DNA of 64,000 bases from Arachis hypogaea (Eukaryota; Streptophyta; Magnoliopsida; Fabales; Fabaceae), in the NCBI RefSeq assembly GCF_003086295.3, contig NC_092041.1:98667827-98731826 (forward strand), read 5' to 3'. The notes under the pieces are model-generated. The model saw only the letters and a list, made by a program, of their open reading frames with translations, searched no databases and was not told where the DNA came from. Position numbers and translations under genes: made by a program. Shown piece after piece: positions 47,391-60,000 of the stretch (the first letter of the stretch is position 1; every line of letters begins with the position of its first letter).

Positions 47391-49289
47391 TTATTCCTGC
47401 AGAGGAGTAGACGGATCACCACCACCAGAGTCAGGAAAAGCGCCACCAGGACCGGGAAGAGAGGCAACCACAGGAGATGAAGAGGAAGTCGGAGGAACAA
47501 CAGAAGAGCTCGGAGCGTCTTTAGAATGAGGAGGGGACTCTATAATCCTCTGCCCCCGAGTCTTCAATTCTGACTCAGAAACAATTACGGGGGCAGGAGG
47601 ATCCACAATAGCACCATCAATGACGACTTTGTCCGGATCTAAAGGAGAAAGGTCCAGGTCAGGGGCAATGACTCCGACCTGCTCCTTGAAGATCCTCCAA
47701 GCCTCCTCGGCGCCATCAGCAATAGAGTCCTCCAACTCAGCATATGCATTCCGAGAGTTCAACAAGTCCTTCCTCACAGACACAAGATCTTGAAATAAAC
47801 TCTGGTAACTCTCCTGTGCTGCCTTCCTCAAACCCGCCTCCATGTTGCATTGGGCCTGCAACTTACTCTCCTTCTTCCGAAGGGTATCTCTCTCCTCCTT
47901 CAGCTTAGTGACCTCCTCCTTCAACTCCCTCTCATGCTCTTGATAAGCAAGAAGCATTCCTTCCAGCTCCTCAACCTTCGAGGTCAACCCCAAAGAGCTG
48001 AGAGGAGTCTTCTCAAAAATATCCAAAAGCTTGCCACAAACACCTGATGCCCTAAAACAATCCTCAGCCAGAGCGGTAAGGTGGTTCCGAACAGAGACAT
48101 CATCCATACTTATATGAGGATAGATGTTCTTTCGGACGAATGCAAGAGCATCCGCCTTAACCCCACCATCAAAAGAAGAGCCAGACTCTAAAGTCTTGTG
48201 CTTCTTCTTCTCTGGCTCAGAAAAAAGTCGGGTGGAAGGGAGTGGCCGAGACAAAGCTGAAGAAGAAATCACAATGGACTGGGAAGGAGTCCCCACGTTC
48301 TGAGGAGGAGGAGGAGGAGGAGGAGGAGGAGAGACGATCGCCCTGGTGCCACCAGTCCTAGCTCGAGATCTTGCCTTAGCCTCCTAAACTCTCTGGTAAG
48401 ATTCTTGAGCATTCTTCCTTGCCATATCTGCAAAAGAAACAATTAGCAAAAACAACAAGTCGACAAACCTCAAGTCGGCAGACACAAGTTGAAAATAAGA
48501 AACGTATATACATGTATAAAAACTACCTAGTTGCGACCGAACAAAAGTTGGCGATCCCTGGAGGAATTTTCTAGTATCCAAGTATGGGGCCCTCCCCCAC
48601 ACTTCTCGGAAAAACCCCACAATGGCCGCCTCCACCTTGTCTAGGTCGTCCAGACCATACTTCTCACAGGGGGAGGCCTCCAACCAATAGAGGGGAAAGC
48701 AAGGGGAAGAATTCTCATCTAAGAAAAAGGGGTGGTGACCCTCTACAGCTTGCACTTTGAAAAAATAATTTTTGAAGTCATGGAAGGATTCGTCAAAAAG
48801 GGTGAAGATTCTCCGACCTTGTATGGCTCGGAAAGACACCCATTGCTGCTTGTTATTTAACCCACTGAAGGGCTTAGTCATGTGGAAAAGATAGAAGAAA
48901 ATCCTCAAAGAAGTCGGAAAGTCCAAAGCGTGACTTATAAATTGATAAATTTTCAAAAAACCCCAAGAGTTGGGGTGAAGTTGGGTAGGGGCAACACGAC
49001 AGTGGCGCAAAACAGCCATTTCAAATTCAGAAAACGGAAGAAAAACACCCAAACGGGTAATCATACTCTCATACATATAGAAAAAATGAGGGACCTCCTT
49101 GGAATCCCTCCCAAAACAAACCCGGTCTTCTGGACCCGGGACAACCAACTCGTACTTTGGCTTGTCCTCCTCAGAAGTACAAATTCTGTGGCGAGTACGA
49201 AGGTGGGTGATAAATTCAGTATCGACCAAGGGTTCCTCCCCTAGGACCGTGACATCAACCCACTGAGAAAGAACATCTACGGAAGCCAT
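47391..49289 (-). pseudogene. Antisense additional ORF of the Tat element, one in-frame stop, possible intron
   Basis: A minus-strand gene opposite to gag-pol. The frame 49289-48384 (ATG, MASVDVLSQWVD) and the frame ending at 47391 share one reading phase and are separated only by TAG at 48384-48386, so the intact form was about 600 codons. The N-terminal half has YELVVPGPEDRVCF, FFYMYESMITRLGVFLPFSE and APTQLHPNSWGFLKIYQF, the pattern of the Pfam family 'putative gypsy type transposon' (from memory PF04195). A poly-Pro tract (48302-48331) comes next, then a long coiled coil (about 48000-47700, EELEGMLLAYQEHERELKEE). A 99-bp intron candidate (48526-48428) has GTAG...TTTGCAG ends and is a multiple of three. 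Extra ORFs of this kind are known in Tat elements; their role is unknown. Confidence 0.85.
48428..48526 (-). other. Candidate intron in the antisense ORF
   Basis: On the minus strand the sequence is CTAG|GTAGTTTTTATAC ... CTAATTGTTTCTTTTGCAG|ATATGGC, 99 bp, T-rich, with good donor and acceptor. It has no in-frame stop, so retention keeps the frame. Its translation (FYTCIYVSYFQLVSADLRF and following) is hydrophobic and unlike the rest of the protein, which supports an intron. Confidence 0.65.
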
Positions 49290-49574
49290 TTCTTTTTCTT
49301 AAAAAGGTAACAAAAACCTACAAGGGAAAAAGAAAAGAAAAATAAAAAATACGGTCTCTAAAGGGAGGGAATACGGAACTAAAGTCTACAAACCAACCTA
49401 TCTACAAAATAAAGGCATGCAAATAGAAAAGTATGTTACAGAAAGAGCTAACCTTTATCTGAAAATGAGGGTTGGAGGAAGAAAAAGCCTTCGAAAACAC
49501 AAGAATGTAGCACGAACGAATGAAGGGGAAATTTGAAAAATCGCAGAAACGAAACAATGAAAGAGAGGGAAAGT

Positions 49575-49582
49575 ATTTATAA
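49575..49582 (-). promoter_or_regulatory. TATA box of the antisense ORF
   Basis: The minus strand reads TTATAAATA followed by CTTTCCCTCTCTTTCATTG, a pyrimidine-rich start region typical of plant promoters. It is 286 bp upstream of the ATG at 49289. It is separate from the LTR promoters, which face the other way. Confidence 0.6.
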
Positions 49583-49810
49583 GTACGTGGGGGGCACAAT
49601 GGTAAAAACGGGGCAGTCATTAATGAGAATGCACCGTTACCAAGAATCCCTACGCACATCCCTAAACGGACACGACGCTTGATTAGACGTAACTGTCAGA
49701 ACCAAAAGGCTACAAAAAGTCACGTCGGTCCTCCTACAAGTCGGCTACGACCCCGAGTAGAATACTTGAACCCAAATCTTGAAAAGAAAATTGGGCTCGA
49801 GTAGGGGCAC

Positions 49811-50341
49811 TGTTCATACCCTGGCCCAACAATAAAGGCCCAGGTCCAAATAAAAGGCCTAATCCCACGGATTGAGTCTCACCCAATACCAAGCTTCGTC
49901 CTATGAAGTCGGTTCTCACCACGACTTGCTCTGAAGAAGTCAGGTACGAGGGTTAGCTGGCAGATAAACACTCATTCAAATGAGTAACTGCCCCTAGAAT
50001 CTCTCTAACCACTTCCAAGAGCCATATCCTAACCTCCCTAAGATAATGGGACAGTTAACACCCTAAAAAGGCGGCACTACTCCAACGGTGGTTATTGGTT
50101 CACCACTATAAATACACTGACACCCCTCAGGTATCTCTAAGTCCCAATACTCTCCAGACCTGCTCACACCCTTGCTAACTTAGGCATCGGAATGTCTTTG
50201 CAGGTACCACCCCCTATTCTTTCACACACACAAGTCGGACGGAGGATCCCGAGTTGCAGATCCATTTGAAGCCTCCTTCTTCTTACGTTTGGGCCAACCA
50301 ACGCCATCCAGCCCATTAATCTCCGGTTACCCACCGTAACA
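49811..50341 (+). repeat. 3' LTR of the Tat element
   Basis: 531 bp, partner of 40725-41255, with the TATA box at 50107-50114. It is followed by the target duplication AGACT and the rest of E2. Confidence 0.97.
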
Positions 50342-53300
50342 AGACTCTTCATGACTTCAGCGTCCATATCCTGAAATGGGAAAGTTGTAGGGAGTGAGAA
50401 TATCATCCTCGAAAGGGTTCTCACCGTAGGGTTGCAAAATTACTATAATAGGATACGCGAGATAAAATTGTTATAGTGATTGATAACCGCTTTATGTATC
50501 TTTTCACAAACAACGGTTTATTATAAAAGAGAAATCTGAAACTTTTTCTGAATGAGGCATTGTTCAATTCTTAAAAACTCAAAAGTCTTTCAAAAGGTTT
50601 ACTTTTGCTGAACCAAATTAGCCTTTCATACTTTTCAAACCAGAAACACCAACCAACATGGCCTTCGGCCCATCTCATGGTCAACCACGGCTCTAGGCCC
50701 AAACAGCCCAAACAACAACCAGTCACCACAGTCCAACAGAGTCTCAGTCGCAAACACAAATAGGAAAGTTCAAGCACAAACAAACAAGTACAGCAAGTAG
50801 AACAATTAGCAGTTAATCACAAGTAATCACAAAGGCAAACCAAGTACAATATGCACACCCAAACAATGTCACATAGATGCATATGATGCATGCCTGTCGT
50901 AGTGGCTGATGATATCATCTGTCGGTTATATAGCCAACCCGACAAGTCCTGGTAGCTAACCATTGGACTGTCCCTCTGTCGTGCATCCCCAACTTGAGTT
51001 ATTCTCGATCATCATCATGATCATAATCATAATCCATATCCAACACCCTCACTGGTGTATATTCACGTGGGCGAGCTCATCTGGGACTTTCACAGTGCCG
51101 GCCACACTTACGACATAGGGTCAGCAGAGTCTCGAGTCTCCGATAGTGGAAGTGCAACAATCACAATATCAATAACTCAGCATATATACATTCATTCTCA
51201 ACCATGAATCAACGTTCATCTCACCCATCTGGCTTAAGTTCATAATTTATAGTCAGCCATTTGGCTCATGACAGATTTCGCAATCAACCATAATTTATTA
51301 TCATATACAGCCATTCCGGCTCATAACAAAATAACACTTCCACCATTCAACATCATCAAATTCATAAAAATCATTATTCAAAGCCATAAATCACGTTTTC
51401 TCAATTCATTTCGCTTTGAATCAAATTTCAACGCTTTTCAACCTTGGCTTTAAAGTTCTCATTTCTCAAATCATCTCGGGCTCACAAGCCACTCTTAGTC
51501 AAGGTAAGTTTCCCCTTTTTAAAAACAAAGCCACCCTCGGCCTTCTCTTTTCAAAACTTCCAAAACCATGGCAAGTTAAAGACTTATTTTGAAATATTCA
51601 AAATCATCCATCCAACAACGGGATTTTATAACAAAAGTTCCTCGGCAGAGTCTCAAGTCTTTAGGAAAGAATAACATAATTCATTTCCTCAAATTCACTT
51701 ATAATAATTAGAACCTTGGCTTCCTGATTTGAGTAATAAAATAAGATCTAAACCAAACCGAGTCATGTAATCAATTACTCCTTTCAAAGCCGTTTCCTTC
51801 ACTTAAACAAAACCAGTTTCAACCTCATGATAAATTCTAAAAGCGTTTCAGACTACTTAGAAATTGTTTTAGTCTTGCAAAAATTTCAGAATTCAAAAAA
51901 TACTTAAAAATTTTTCCAAAACCTTTTAAAATAAAACTTGTCAATAGACGTTCAGGTTCTTTCAAAGTCACTAAAACCCTTCTAATTAAAACCCTCAAGT
52001 CAAATTCAAAGACATAACCTTTTTCACATCTAAAACAGCTTTAAAACATAAGTTTCATCTAAATAACTTTTCCCCAAAAGAGATACAATATTTTTCTTAA
52101 GAAACAAGACTAAATCATAATTCCTCTTTAATAATTCATTTCAAAAGCATGAATCATCCCTTTTATTGATAATTCAAATAAAATAGTAGAAATTGTTAAC
52201 TCATAATTTTTCCCAGACAACATTTCAATAAAGTCCCGGATTCTACCGAAATTTTGGCAACACCTCCCCTAAAACTTAGACTTTGCCACCCGGTTCGGGT
52301 CCCAACTAAACCGTTCCACAATCCTTTTCAACAGTTCAAATCCAAAAATTAATTCAAGAGCAAGCTAAACCAAACAGTCACCTCATTTTTATATCTCAAG
52401 AAAACCATTTTAAAATCAAATCATTATCAACCGATTAAACTCATTTCTAACACTTTAAAGAAACAGCTCAGCAATAATTCATTTATCAAAATCAAATCGA
52501 TTAAAGCATACCAGGCTGAATCTAAAAGTGTATTTTATTTTCCACATTATCAAGAAAATCAACTCAACTCAAATCTTTAAAAAGATCAACTTCAAAAACA
52601 TTCCGTTTCATAAAGCCACACAACAATCCAGTCAAACAAACATTCATAATCATTTAAGACAACCAAACAATACATAAAACTGATACAATCACCAAATATA
52701 CATTGTCTCATATCCATATATAATAATTCCAATATATAAAGTATAGTTTTCAGAAAAAGTCCCTACCTCAATACGCAAAATCATAGTCCAAACACCTCAT
52801 AAAGTTTTTTTCATCTCAATCCAAAATCACCGGCAATCAAAACCTTGGCTCTGCTTGCTCTCTCAAAAGCAGAAACAGCTACAAGCGGCACAAGAAAATC
52901 GGATTCTAATTCCTAAAACCATTAACATCGCCAATAATTTATTACACGGAACAGAACACTAACGTAGGGCATTTGAAATAGAAATACTCACTGAAATAGC
53001 AAAACGAAACAACGGCGGGTTCTGAACCAGTTTGGCAGCAGCCCTGGCAGCCACATCAAGCGGCAGTGGCGACCGGACTCCGGCGATGAAGACCGAAACC
53101 CACATACAGATACGATAAGGCTTCCGAAATCTTAAACGAATGGAAATCAAACTCAAAAACCCTTACCGGCAGAGTTTTTCGGCGACAGCAGTGGCATTTT
53201 TCGGCGGCCAGGCATGGCGGCACAGTTGATTTCTCCTCCAAGTGTGGCTATAACATAATCAGTTTCTTCTCCCTCCATTCACAATCCCAACGGAAGTCAC

Positions 53301-54472
53301 AGTGGTGGTTCTGAGCAGCTCTGGTGGCAGAGGCTCCGGAACTCACAGAAGTCATTGAACAGGGCAGCTCCAATGGGGGCTTCTAGCAACGACGGTGGTC
53401 CAGGCAGCATCAACGACGATGATAGGGTCTATAGTGGCAGCGACAGCAGCGGCTTCTGATCACAACACAACAGCTTAGCACGGTGAGGGCCCTTTCTTCC
53501 TCTGCTCTGTGGGTGTTCCACGATATTGGCGACGGTAGCACCCAGCGAACCCTCCTCCTCCAGCAACGACGCCGAAGATCAAAGATGGCGACGCGAGCTC
53601 AGGCCCCATGGATGGGACGGTGGTGATGGCAGAACGACGCCTGGGCAGCGACGATCGGCGTGGCTCAATGACGGTCGATGGGGCCTACCGGATCTTCAGC
53701 AACGGCGACGAGGTGTTGCGGCCAAGCAACGCCTCCTTTTTCTCCCCTGCGCGCTCCCTTCACCCTGGGTCTTCCTTTTATTATGCCCGATCTCTCTCCG
53801 TGATGGCACGGTTGGCAACGACGCAACTGAGGGATCGACGGGAACCAGCTGGCGGCGACAGCACCCTTCCTGGCCGGCGCGCTCTTCTTCCACTCCTCCT
53901 CCCCTTCTCCGCAGTGGTTCACTGCTTTTGTCTTCTTCGTAGGTATGGGGGAAAACTGTGTGTTGATGGATAAGGGTGATGCGGCGCTGAGGAGAGTGAT
54001 GGATGGTTAGGGTTTTTGGCAAAAAATTAGGTTTAGGGGTATTTTCGTAATTTTAAATAAAATTAAGGATAATATAATAATTAGAAATGAATTTTAATCC
54101 AACAATAATAATGTATAAAAATACTATTTGTTCATTAATTTCACAATTATTTTCAATGAAATGTTCAAATCCAAAAATTAGGAATAATATACTTAATTTC
54201 TCTATTTTTCAAAGCAGCGGTATTAATATTTTAAAATATTAATTATTTAGTCTAAATCCTATAAAATTCTTATTATTTCCTAATTACCAACTTTATAATT
54301 TAAATATAGGAAATAATTCAATAATTATGAAATTAAGTAAAATTTTCACTTTAATTATCAAAACTTGATTTAATCATTCTCAATGAAATAATTTCTGAAA
54401 GTAAAATCTCAAATAACAAATATATTAAAAATCAGCTCATAATAAAATTCTTCAAAAGTTCTGGGTCTTACA

Positions 54473-54780
54473 ATTTTTCAGGCAGCGGTGCCGCGAGAGG
54501 GAGGGAGGCTAGACAACAACAGCGGTGTCGCGAGGGGAGGAAGGCGAGATAGCAGAAGCGGCGCCGCAGGAGACGTGCGTGAGACAGTAGCAGTGTTGCG
54601 TCACTAACGAGGCTTCTTCAGGCAGTGGCAACGCGGATGACCGGGAGAAAAGGGCGCGCACTTCATATGAGAGCTCCGATCAGTGGCGACAACGCACTGT
54701 CATGGCGGAAGAACGGACAACTGAGCAGCAGAGTAGTGACGCGATGAGAGAGAAATGTGACGTGTTGTGCGTTTGTGTTT
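54473..54780. repeat. GC-rich tandem repeat, right part of the locus split by E2
   Basis: Continues the GC-rich repeat of 40206-40388 (GCGGTGCCGCGAGAGGGAGG, GCGCCGCAGGAGACGTGCG, GTTGCGTCACTAACGAGG). Later text (ATGAGAGCTCCGATCAGTGG, CACTGTCATGGCGG) is gene-like in composition but contains no frame I can support. Confidence 0.65.
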
Positions 54781-57063
54781 ATATAGGATTAAGTTGACTA
54801 ATCCTAATTATTCAAATTCAAAACCTAATTCTAATTAATTTAAAATCTTATTTTTAAAATTAATTCATTAGGATGTTGTTTATGTTAGCTAAAATGTGTG
54901 TTGTTCTCCTAGATTTTTTTCTTATAATATTAATCCTTAAAAGTTTACATATAGTCTATTTAAATGGATAAAATATTCGATTACGAGTATGTTCTATTGT
55001 AGCAGTATTATCTGACCTTCCATATCTAAAAAGAATTTTCTTTGATTAAGAATTTTGCTTGGAAAAGTATGGTACAATAAAAATGAGTACCTTATTTTAA
55101 AAGATCATGCAAATTTTTAGAAGAGTCTAAAAAAAAGTCATCATCATCTGAAAGAGGTGATTCTTTTAAATAATTAAAACGTCAACTCCTGAAGGATTAC
55201 AGAAATTAATTTATTAATGGAGGTAAAAATGGTGATTTACAATTTTATTGGTGCATGGCGTGTAATCCATAAATATAGATCTCAGTGACTTAAAAAATGT
55301 AAGTTATGTTTTTTGTGAAACAGAAAAAACAAAAACTGCAGCAGCTACAAAACCCAACTTACTTTTGCCAGGAGAGCCATGCAGTGTACCAAATATGTCC
55401 CTCTTTTGTGTGTGTTTGGTATAATCTCCCAACATCTTCCATAATTTTAAGCTCACATCTTTTATAATTTCAAGCTCACCTAACCGATTATTTTTTGACA
55501 CAAGTAACTGTCAAAAAAATTCACAACTATGACGTATACGGAGGGTTTTTCACTAAAATAAAAAAATATTATTTCCCCAAACACGATTTTTAAACTTTAA
55601 TTCTCCCAATACTTAAGACAATGACAACCATTATCAACGTTTTCAGAGTACATAGGAATACACAAGAGTACACAAACAACAAATATAGTTTCTTCAATAT
55701 CGTCAACATTAATGGCAACCATTATCATCGTCTCCAAGAAGTACATAGACACCTGTTTTATTAAAATATTTTTTCTCCTAAAAACGCAACCTGCGTTCTA
55801 AGCTTTCTAAAAAGGTTTCTGACACCTTAAAAAATATGTATTTTGCGTCTTTAGAAAAACTCTGACACCCAAAAGAACACAAGTTACATTTTGTTATTAA
55901 AAAAAAATAAAACGTGAAAACAATAACACAGAAGTTGCGTTTTATTATCTTGGTAAACAAAAAAATAAAAAACGATAAAAAAAAATGGTAAAACGCAAGT
56001 TATAATTTATTCTGACATTATATCAATGAAATTTTTGTTCATCCATTTTATTGCATTACACTATTATTGTTTTCATATAGAAAAAAAATGAGCCGCAGGA
56101 TTACGGATATTATTTGTTATGAACTAATGGATCTTTAAGATACCATTTAATAATAAAAAGTTGCATCTTCGCAGAATCACATAAAAATTACTGTTATGGA
56201 TCACGATAATTATTTAATTTGTCGGAAGCAGTTATAAGAACAATGATGTTACTTCTCACCGAGAAAAAAAATAATAGTGTTACCATTTAACGTAACAAAA
56301 ACATACATAATTAAAAGATAATCGTTGTCTAAAGTGAATGAGCTCTTGTAATTCAAAATCATAATTAATCCTCTAAAAAATTTGTGTATTCCATAAAAGA
56401 AATGTATTGAAAAATTATTCTATGAATTAAATAAATCTTATTATTTATATTACCTAAAATATATGAATAAATATTTTGAGATCTTATATTTTTAAAAATG
56501 AATATATACTTAAAGATAATTTTAATAAATGATTTATTACAAATTATTATATGGATATTATTCTTCTTTGGATAAAATTGTGAATTTATTAAATCTAATT
56601 TTCAAAAGTAAATTAGTTTGCCTAATTATAAAACTCGTCCCTAGTATTTCAATTCCATAAAGAGAAGTGGCAATTGGCAAAGTATAAATATAAAATTGGT
56701 ATTAATTAAAATAAATAGTTTGGTAATGTGATTAATATATTTTATTTTCTCATAATAATTTATTTTATGTTCAGGAATAATATAAATCTCAAAATTATTT
56801 ATGAGATATTCATTTCTAATTATTTTTATGAATACTTAAGTTACCATTTAAACACACGAAGCTTATTATATGTTGTGTATATTATATATTATTATATATT
56901 TATTTAATATACCATCATTAAAATATATATAAATACTCATAGTTTTATTTTTTCATTATTTTTAAACAAGGTAAAAAATAGATGCCTTGTTTGGATTCCA
57001 AAAACAATATATGTATTATTTATTGTATACAATATATGTATTATTTATCGTTTTATATTATTT
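54781..57063. other. AT-rich intergenic DNA, no gene supported
   Basis: Two direct copies of AATGACAACCATTATCAACG-like text lie near 55620 and 55711. Several GCGTTTT/AAAACGC phrases occur at 55780-55990. A 65-codon minus-strand frame at 55501-55304 includes WKMLGDYTKHTQKRDIFGTL, which has normal amino-acid composition but no family I recognise. The rest is AT-rich. Confidence 0.55.
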
Positions 57064-57068
57064 AAGTG

Positions 57069-60000
57069 TGTAAGACCAAAATTTTTGAAAAAGGTTATCA
57101 TGAACTAATTTTAAATTTAATATTTTTGTAGTTTTAATGTTAGAAATTTTTTTATTAAAGATAATTAAAATAAATTTTAATTAATTACATTTAAAATAAA
57201 TTAAGATCTCTATTCAATTTTATAATTATTGAGTTATTTTTTATATTTAAATTATAACGTTAGTAGTTATGAAATAATAAAAATTTTATATGATTTAATT
57301 TAAATAATTAATATTTTTATAATTTAATATTTTAAATTTTAGAAATAAAAAAAATTAATCTTATTATCTTGTAATTTTAATTAAAGTAGTTGATTTTAAA
57401 GTAATTAATATTTTGATACAACAAATAATATTTTAAAATAATTTTTAAGAATTTAATTAGGGTTCAAATTAATATCTTATGTCCCAAATTTATTCAAATT
57501 ATCCTATTCTAATTAAACCCAAAAATCCCCAAATCAAACTCTATTTTTTATCTAATCCTAATCCTAATTTGGCCTAGTCCTAACCCTAGCTACCCAACCC
57601 CCCTCTCACACTCTTCCCCACTCACACACACGCACACCAGCAACAACACACACAGTAGCAGTGAAACAGAAAACAAAGAAAGAAAGGGAAGGGGAAAGCA
57701 GAATCAGGGAAGGGGAGAAGAGAGGGAGATCTGAGAGACGAAAGATTCAGAGAGGATGGAGACGCCGTCATCCTTGTCGCCGTTTGTGGAGCCGCGAGGA
57801 GTGTCGCTGTCGAAGCCACGCCGTTCGTCCCTGCCCAGTCGCCGTTCTGCCGTCCATCAACCACGTTCCGTCGCCTGAGAAGAACCATGAAGATGAGAGA
57901 GAGCTCGTGTGCGAAAGGTAGCGGCGCTGTGCCTCCGTCACGCCACTATCACCGTCGAACTGCTTTGCTGTTGCTAGCTCTGTCACGACTAATCTGCCGC
58001 CGCCACTGTTAGAGTTTGTCACCGCCACTTTTGCCAATGCCGGCGAGCACGAAGAGAGAGAGAGATAGGAGTTTTCATAGCAGAGAGAACGTGACAGGGG
58101 AGCCCTTGTTGAAGCTAGTCACTGCCGCTGAGATGCCATCGCTGCTGCCTCCATTTCCGCCACAGATGCCCTCGGTGCTGCCACTAGAAGGTCGTCGGAA
58201 TTAGTTAGAGCTGCCGTTCTGATTCTGCTCTGTTTCGGTTGATGTCATCGTCGCCGTTCTGGTCGCCAAAGAACTATCCTTGGAGCCGCCACTGTCCTGG
58301 TGAGGTTTATCCCTATTTCTATTATTCTGTTGCCACTATGAAGGTTGTTGTTAAAGTATTTATGTTGAATAAACCTGTTACAGTGAATTACTCCGCTGCC
58401 GCCGCCATTGGAGGTAGGTGTCGTTGGTTGTGTTCGAAAGAATGAAGCTGTTGCGTTGCTGGTTGCGGCTCAGCCAATCGTCACGTCCCAACCGCGCCTT
58501 CAATTTAGTTTCTGCAAAATTTGAAAGTTGAGGTAGGGCCTTTTTAGAAAACTACACTTTACGAATTGAAATTATTATATATGGATATTTATGTGAGAAA
58601 ATGTATCTTTGAGTGATTATATAAGTCTTATGTATTGTTGGTTGTCTTGAATGAGTATAAATGCTGGTTTGGCTGGGTTATTGTTCGATTTTGTGAAACG
58701 AATTATTCTTGAAATTCTTCTTTAAAGTTATTTTGTAAAAGCTTTGAAATCGAGTATACCCTGTTAGAAATTGATTTGAGTTTGAATTGGTGCTCTTGAA
58801 ATCTGATAATGATGCACTTTTGGAAAAAACTTGAGTTTGAACTGATTTGATTTGGAACCCGATAAAGAGGGTTGCAGAATGGTTTGGTTGGGACTTGGAA
58901 AGGGTGGCAGAGTCCATGTTTTAGGTGAGGTGCTGCCGAAATTTCTGTGAAAATCCAAGAATTCTATTCGAAATGTCATTTGGAGAGTCATGAGTCTAAG
59001 ACTTGTACTATTTTACTTGAACTATTTACAAAGGTGATGAATTGTGTTTCAAAATGAAATATTGAAAAGAGAACTATGATTCAGCTTTGTTTCTTAAGAA
59101 AAGTATTTTTACTTTTGGATACAAGACATTTAGAAGAAGCTTGTGTCGTAAGCTATTTTAAAGGTGAAAAGGGTTTATGTCTTTGAAATTAGCTTGAGGA
59201 GTTCAATTGGAGGAGTTTCAGTGGTTTTGAAAGAATCTGAATCTTGATTGATAAACCTTATTTTTATGACGTTTTGGGAAAAGTTTAAAGTATCCTTTAA
59301 ATTTCTGGTTTAGAAAACTAAAATGATTTCTGAGTCGGTAGAAACGTTTCAGATTTTTAACATAGGGTTGAAATTGGTTTTAGTTTAAGTAGGAGAAAGG
59401 ATTTTTAAAATGTGGTTGGAGTAACTGATTTTTAGCATGAGGATTTTTAAAAGGGACTCCTCAACCTTCTACCCAATTTCTCGATGCAACAAGAGAAGAA
59501 CTCCTCAACCTCAATTGTCCGCACCATGGTTTCATCACGAAATCAGAAAAGGGATTTTTAAACCTCTAAATTAATCTATACTACGACTACAATAGCTAAT
59601 GAGGTATTTATAACCTCTTATTAGGTTAAAACAAAGAAAACCCTAAAGCCCATAAATATAAGGCCCAATCTAGTAATTAAATAAACAAAATCAAAATATA
59701 TCAAATTAAATTAAAACATTCTAAAAATATAAACTAATATCTTCTAAACAACACTTAAACTCTTCATATCATGAACATTTGAAGTACGTATCATTCTTCT
59801 CCTCTTCAAAAAAGATTCGTCCTCGAATCTTGTAGGTGAAAAAAATAGTATATAAAAAGGACAATAATTACAAGGAAGATAATTTCTTTTTTTGTTTTTT
59901 TTTCTTTTTTTTGCACTGTATGCTTTTTTATTTTTTTAAACAATAAAATCAACAATAATGACAAAACAATAATGAAATACAAACGGAAAATAAGAACACA

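Larger units (their letters stand above)
40725..50341 (+). mobile_element. Tat-lineage (Retand-like) Ty3-gypsy retrotransposon
   Basis: 9617 bp with 531-bp LTRs (40725-41255, 49811-50341) and a perfect duplication AGACT (40720-40724, 50342-50346). The order is LTR, tRNA-Asp primer site, gag-protease-RT-RNase H, a second archaeal-type RNase H (aRH), integrase, antisense ORF, purine-rich tract GAGTAGGGGCA (49799-49809), LTR. The second RNase H is diagnostic of the Tat lineage. I count 14 LTR differences by eye (about 2.6 %), so insertion was recent, on the order of 1-2 million years at usual plant rates. Two in-frame stops, one frameshift and an altered protease site make this copy non-autonomous. 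Confidence 0.95.
40389..54472 (+). mobile_element. E2: non-coding TG...CA element, probable solo LTR, with a Tat element nested inside
   Basis: It starts TGTAACACCCTAACTATC and ends GGGTCTTACA, with a perfect 5-bp duplication ATTTT (40384-40388, 54473-54477). Without the nested Tat element and its extra duplication it is about 4462 bp. It is colinear with E1a and E3: the start block, the CCTGTCGTAGTGGCTGATG...GGTAGCTAACC block near 50893, a stretch GTTCCTCGGCAGAGTCTCAA near 51640, a GC-rich segment (52850-54020) and an AT-rich tail. The GC-rich open frames at 53526-53973 encode low-complexity Arg/Ser/Pro text and have no recognised domain. Confidence 0.85.

Noticed and set aside
53526..54022. 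Open frames of 85-138 codons
   Set aside because: GC-rich segment of E2; no domain, and the frames conflict on both strands.
55304..55501. 65-codon minus-strand frame with ordinary amino-acid composition
   Set aside because: No recognised family, splice sites or neighbours to support a gene.
55620..55760. Direct repeat AATGRCAACCATTATCAWCG spaced by about 91 bp
   Set aside because: Only two copies, with no ends, duplication or coding; too little to call an element.
57622..58204. Open frames rich in Arg, Ser and Glu
   Set aside because: Same GC-rich segment of E3; no recognisable protein and no conservation of frame with E1a or E2.
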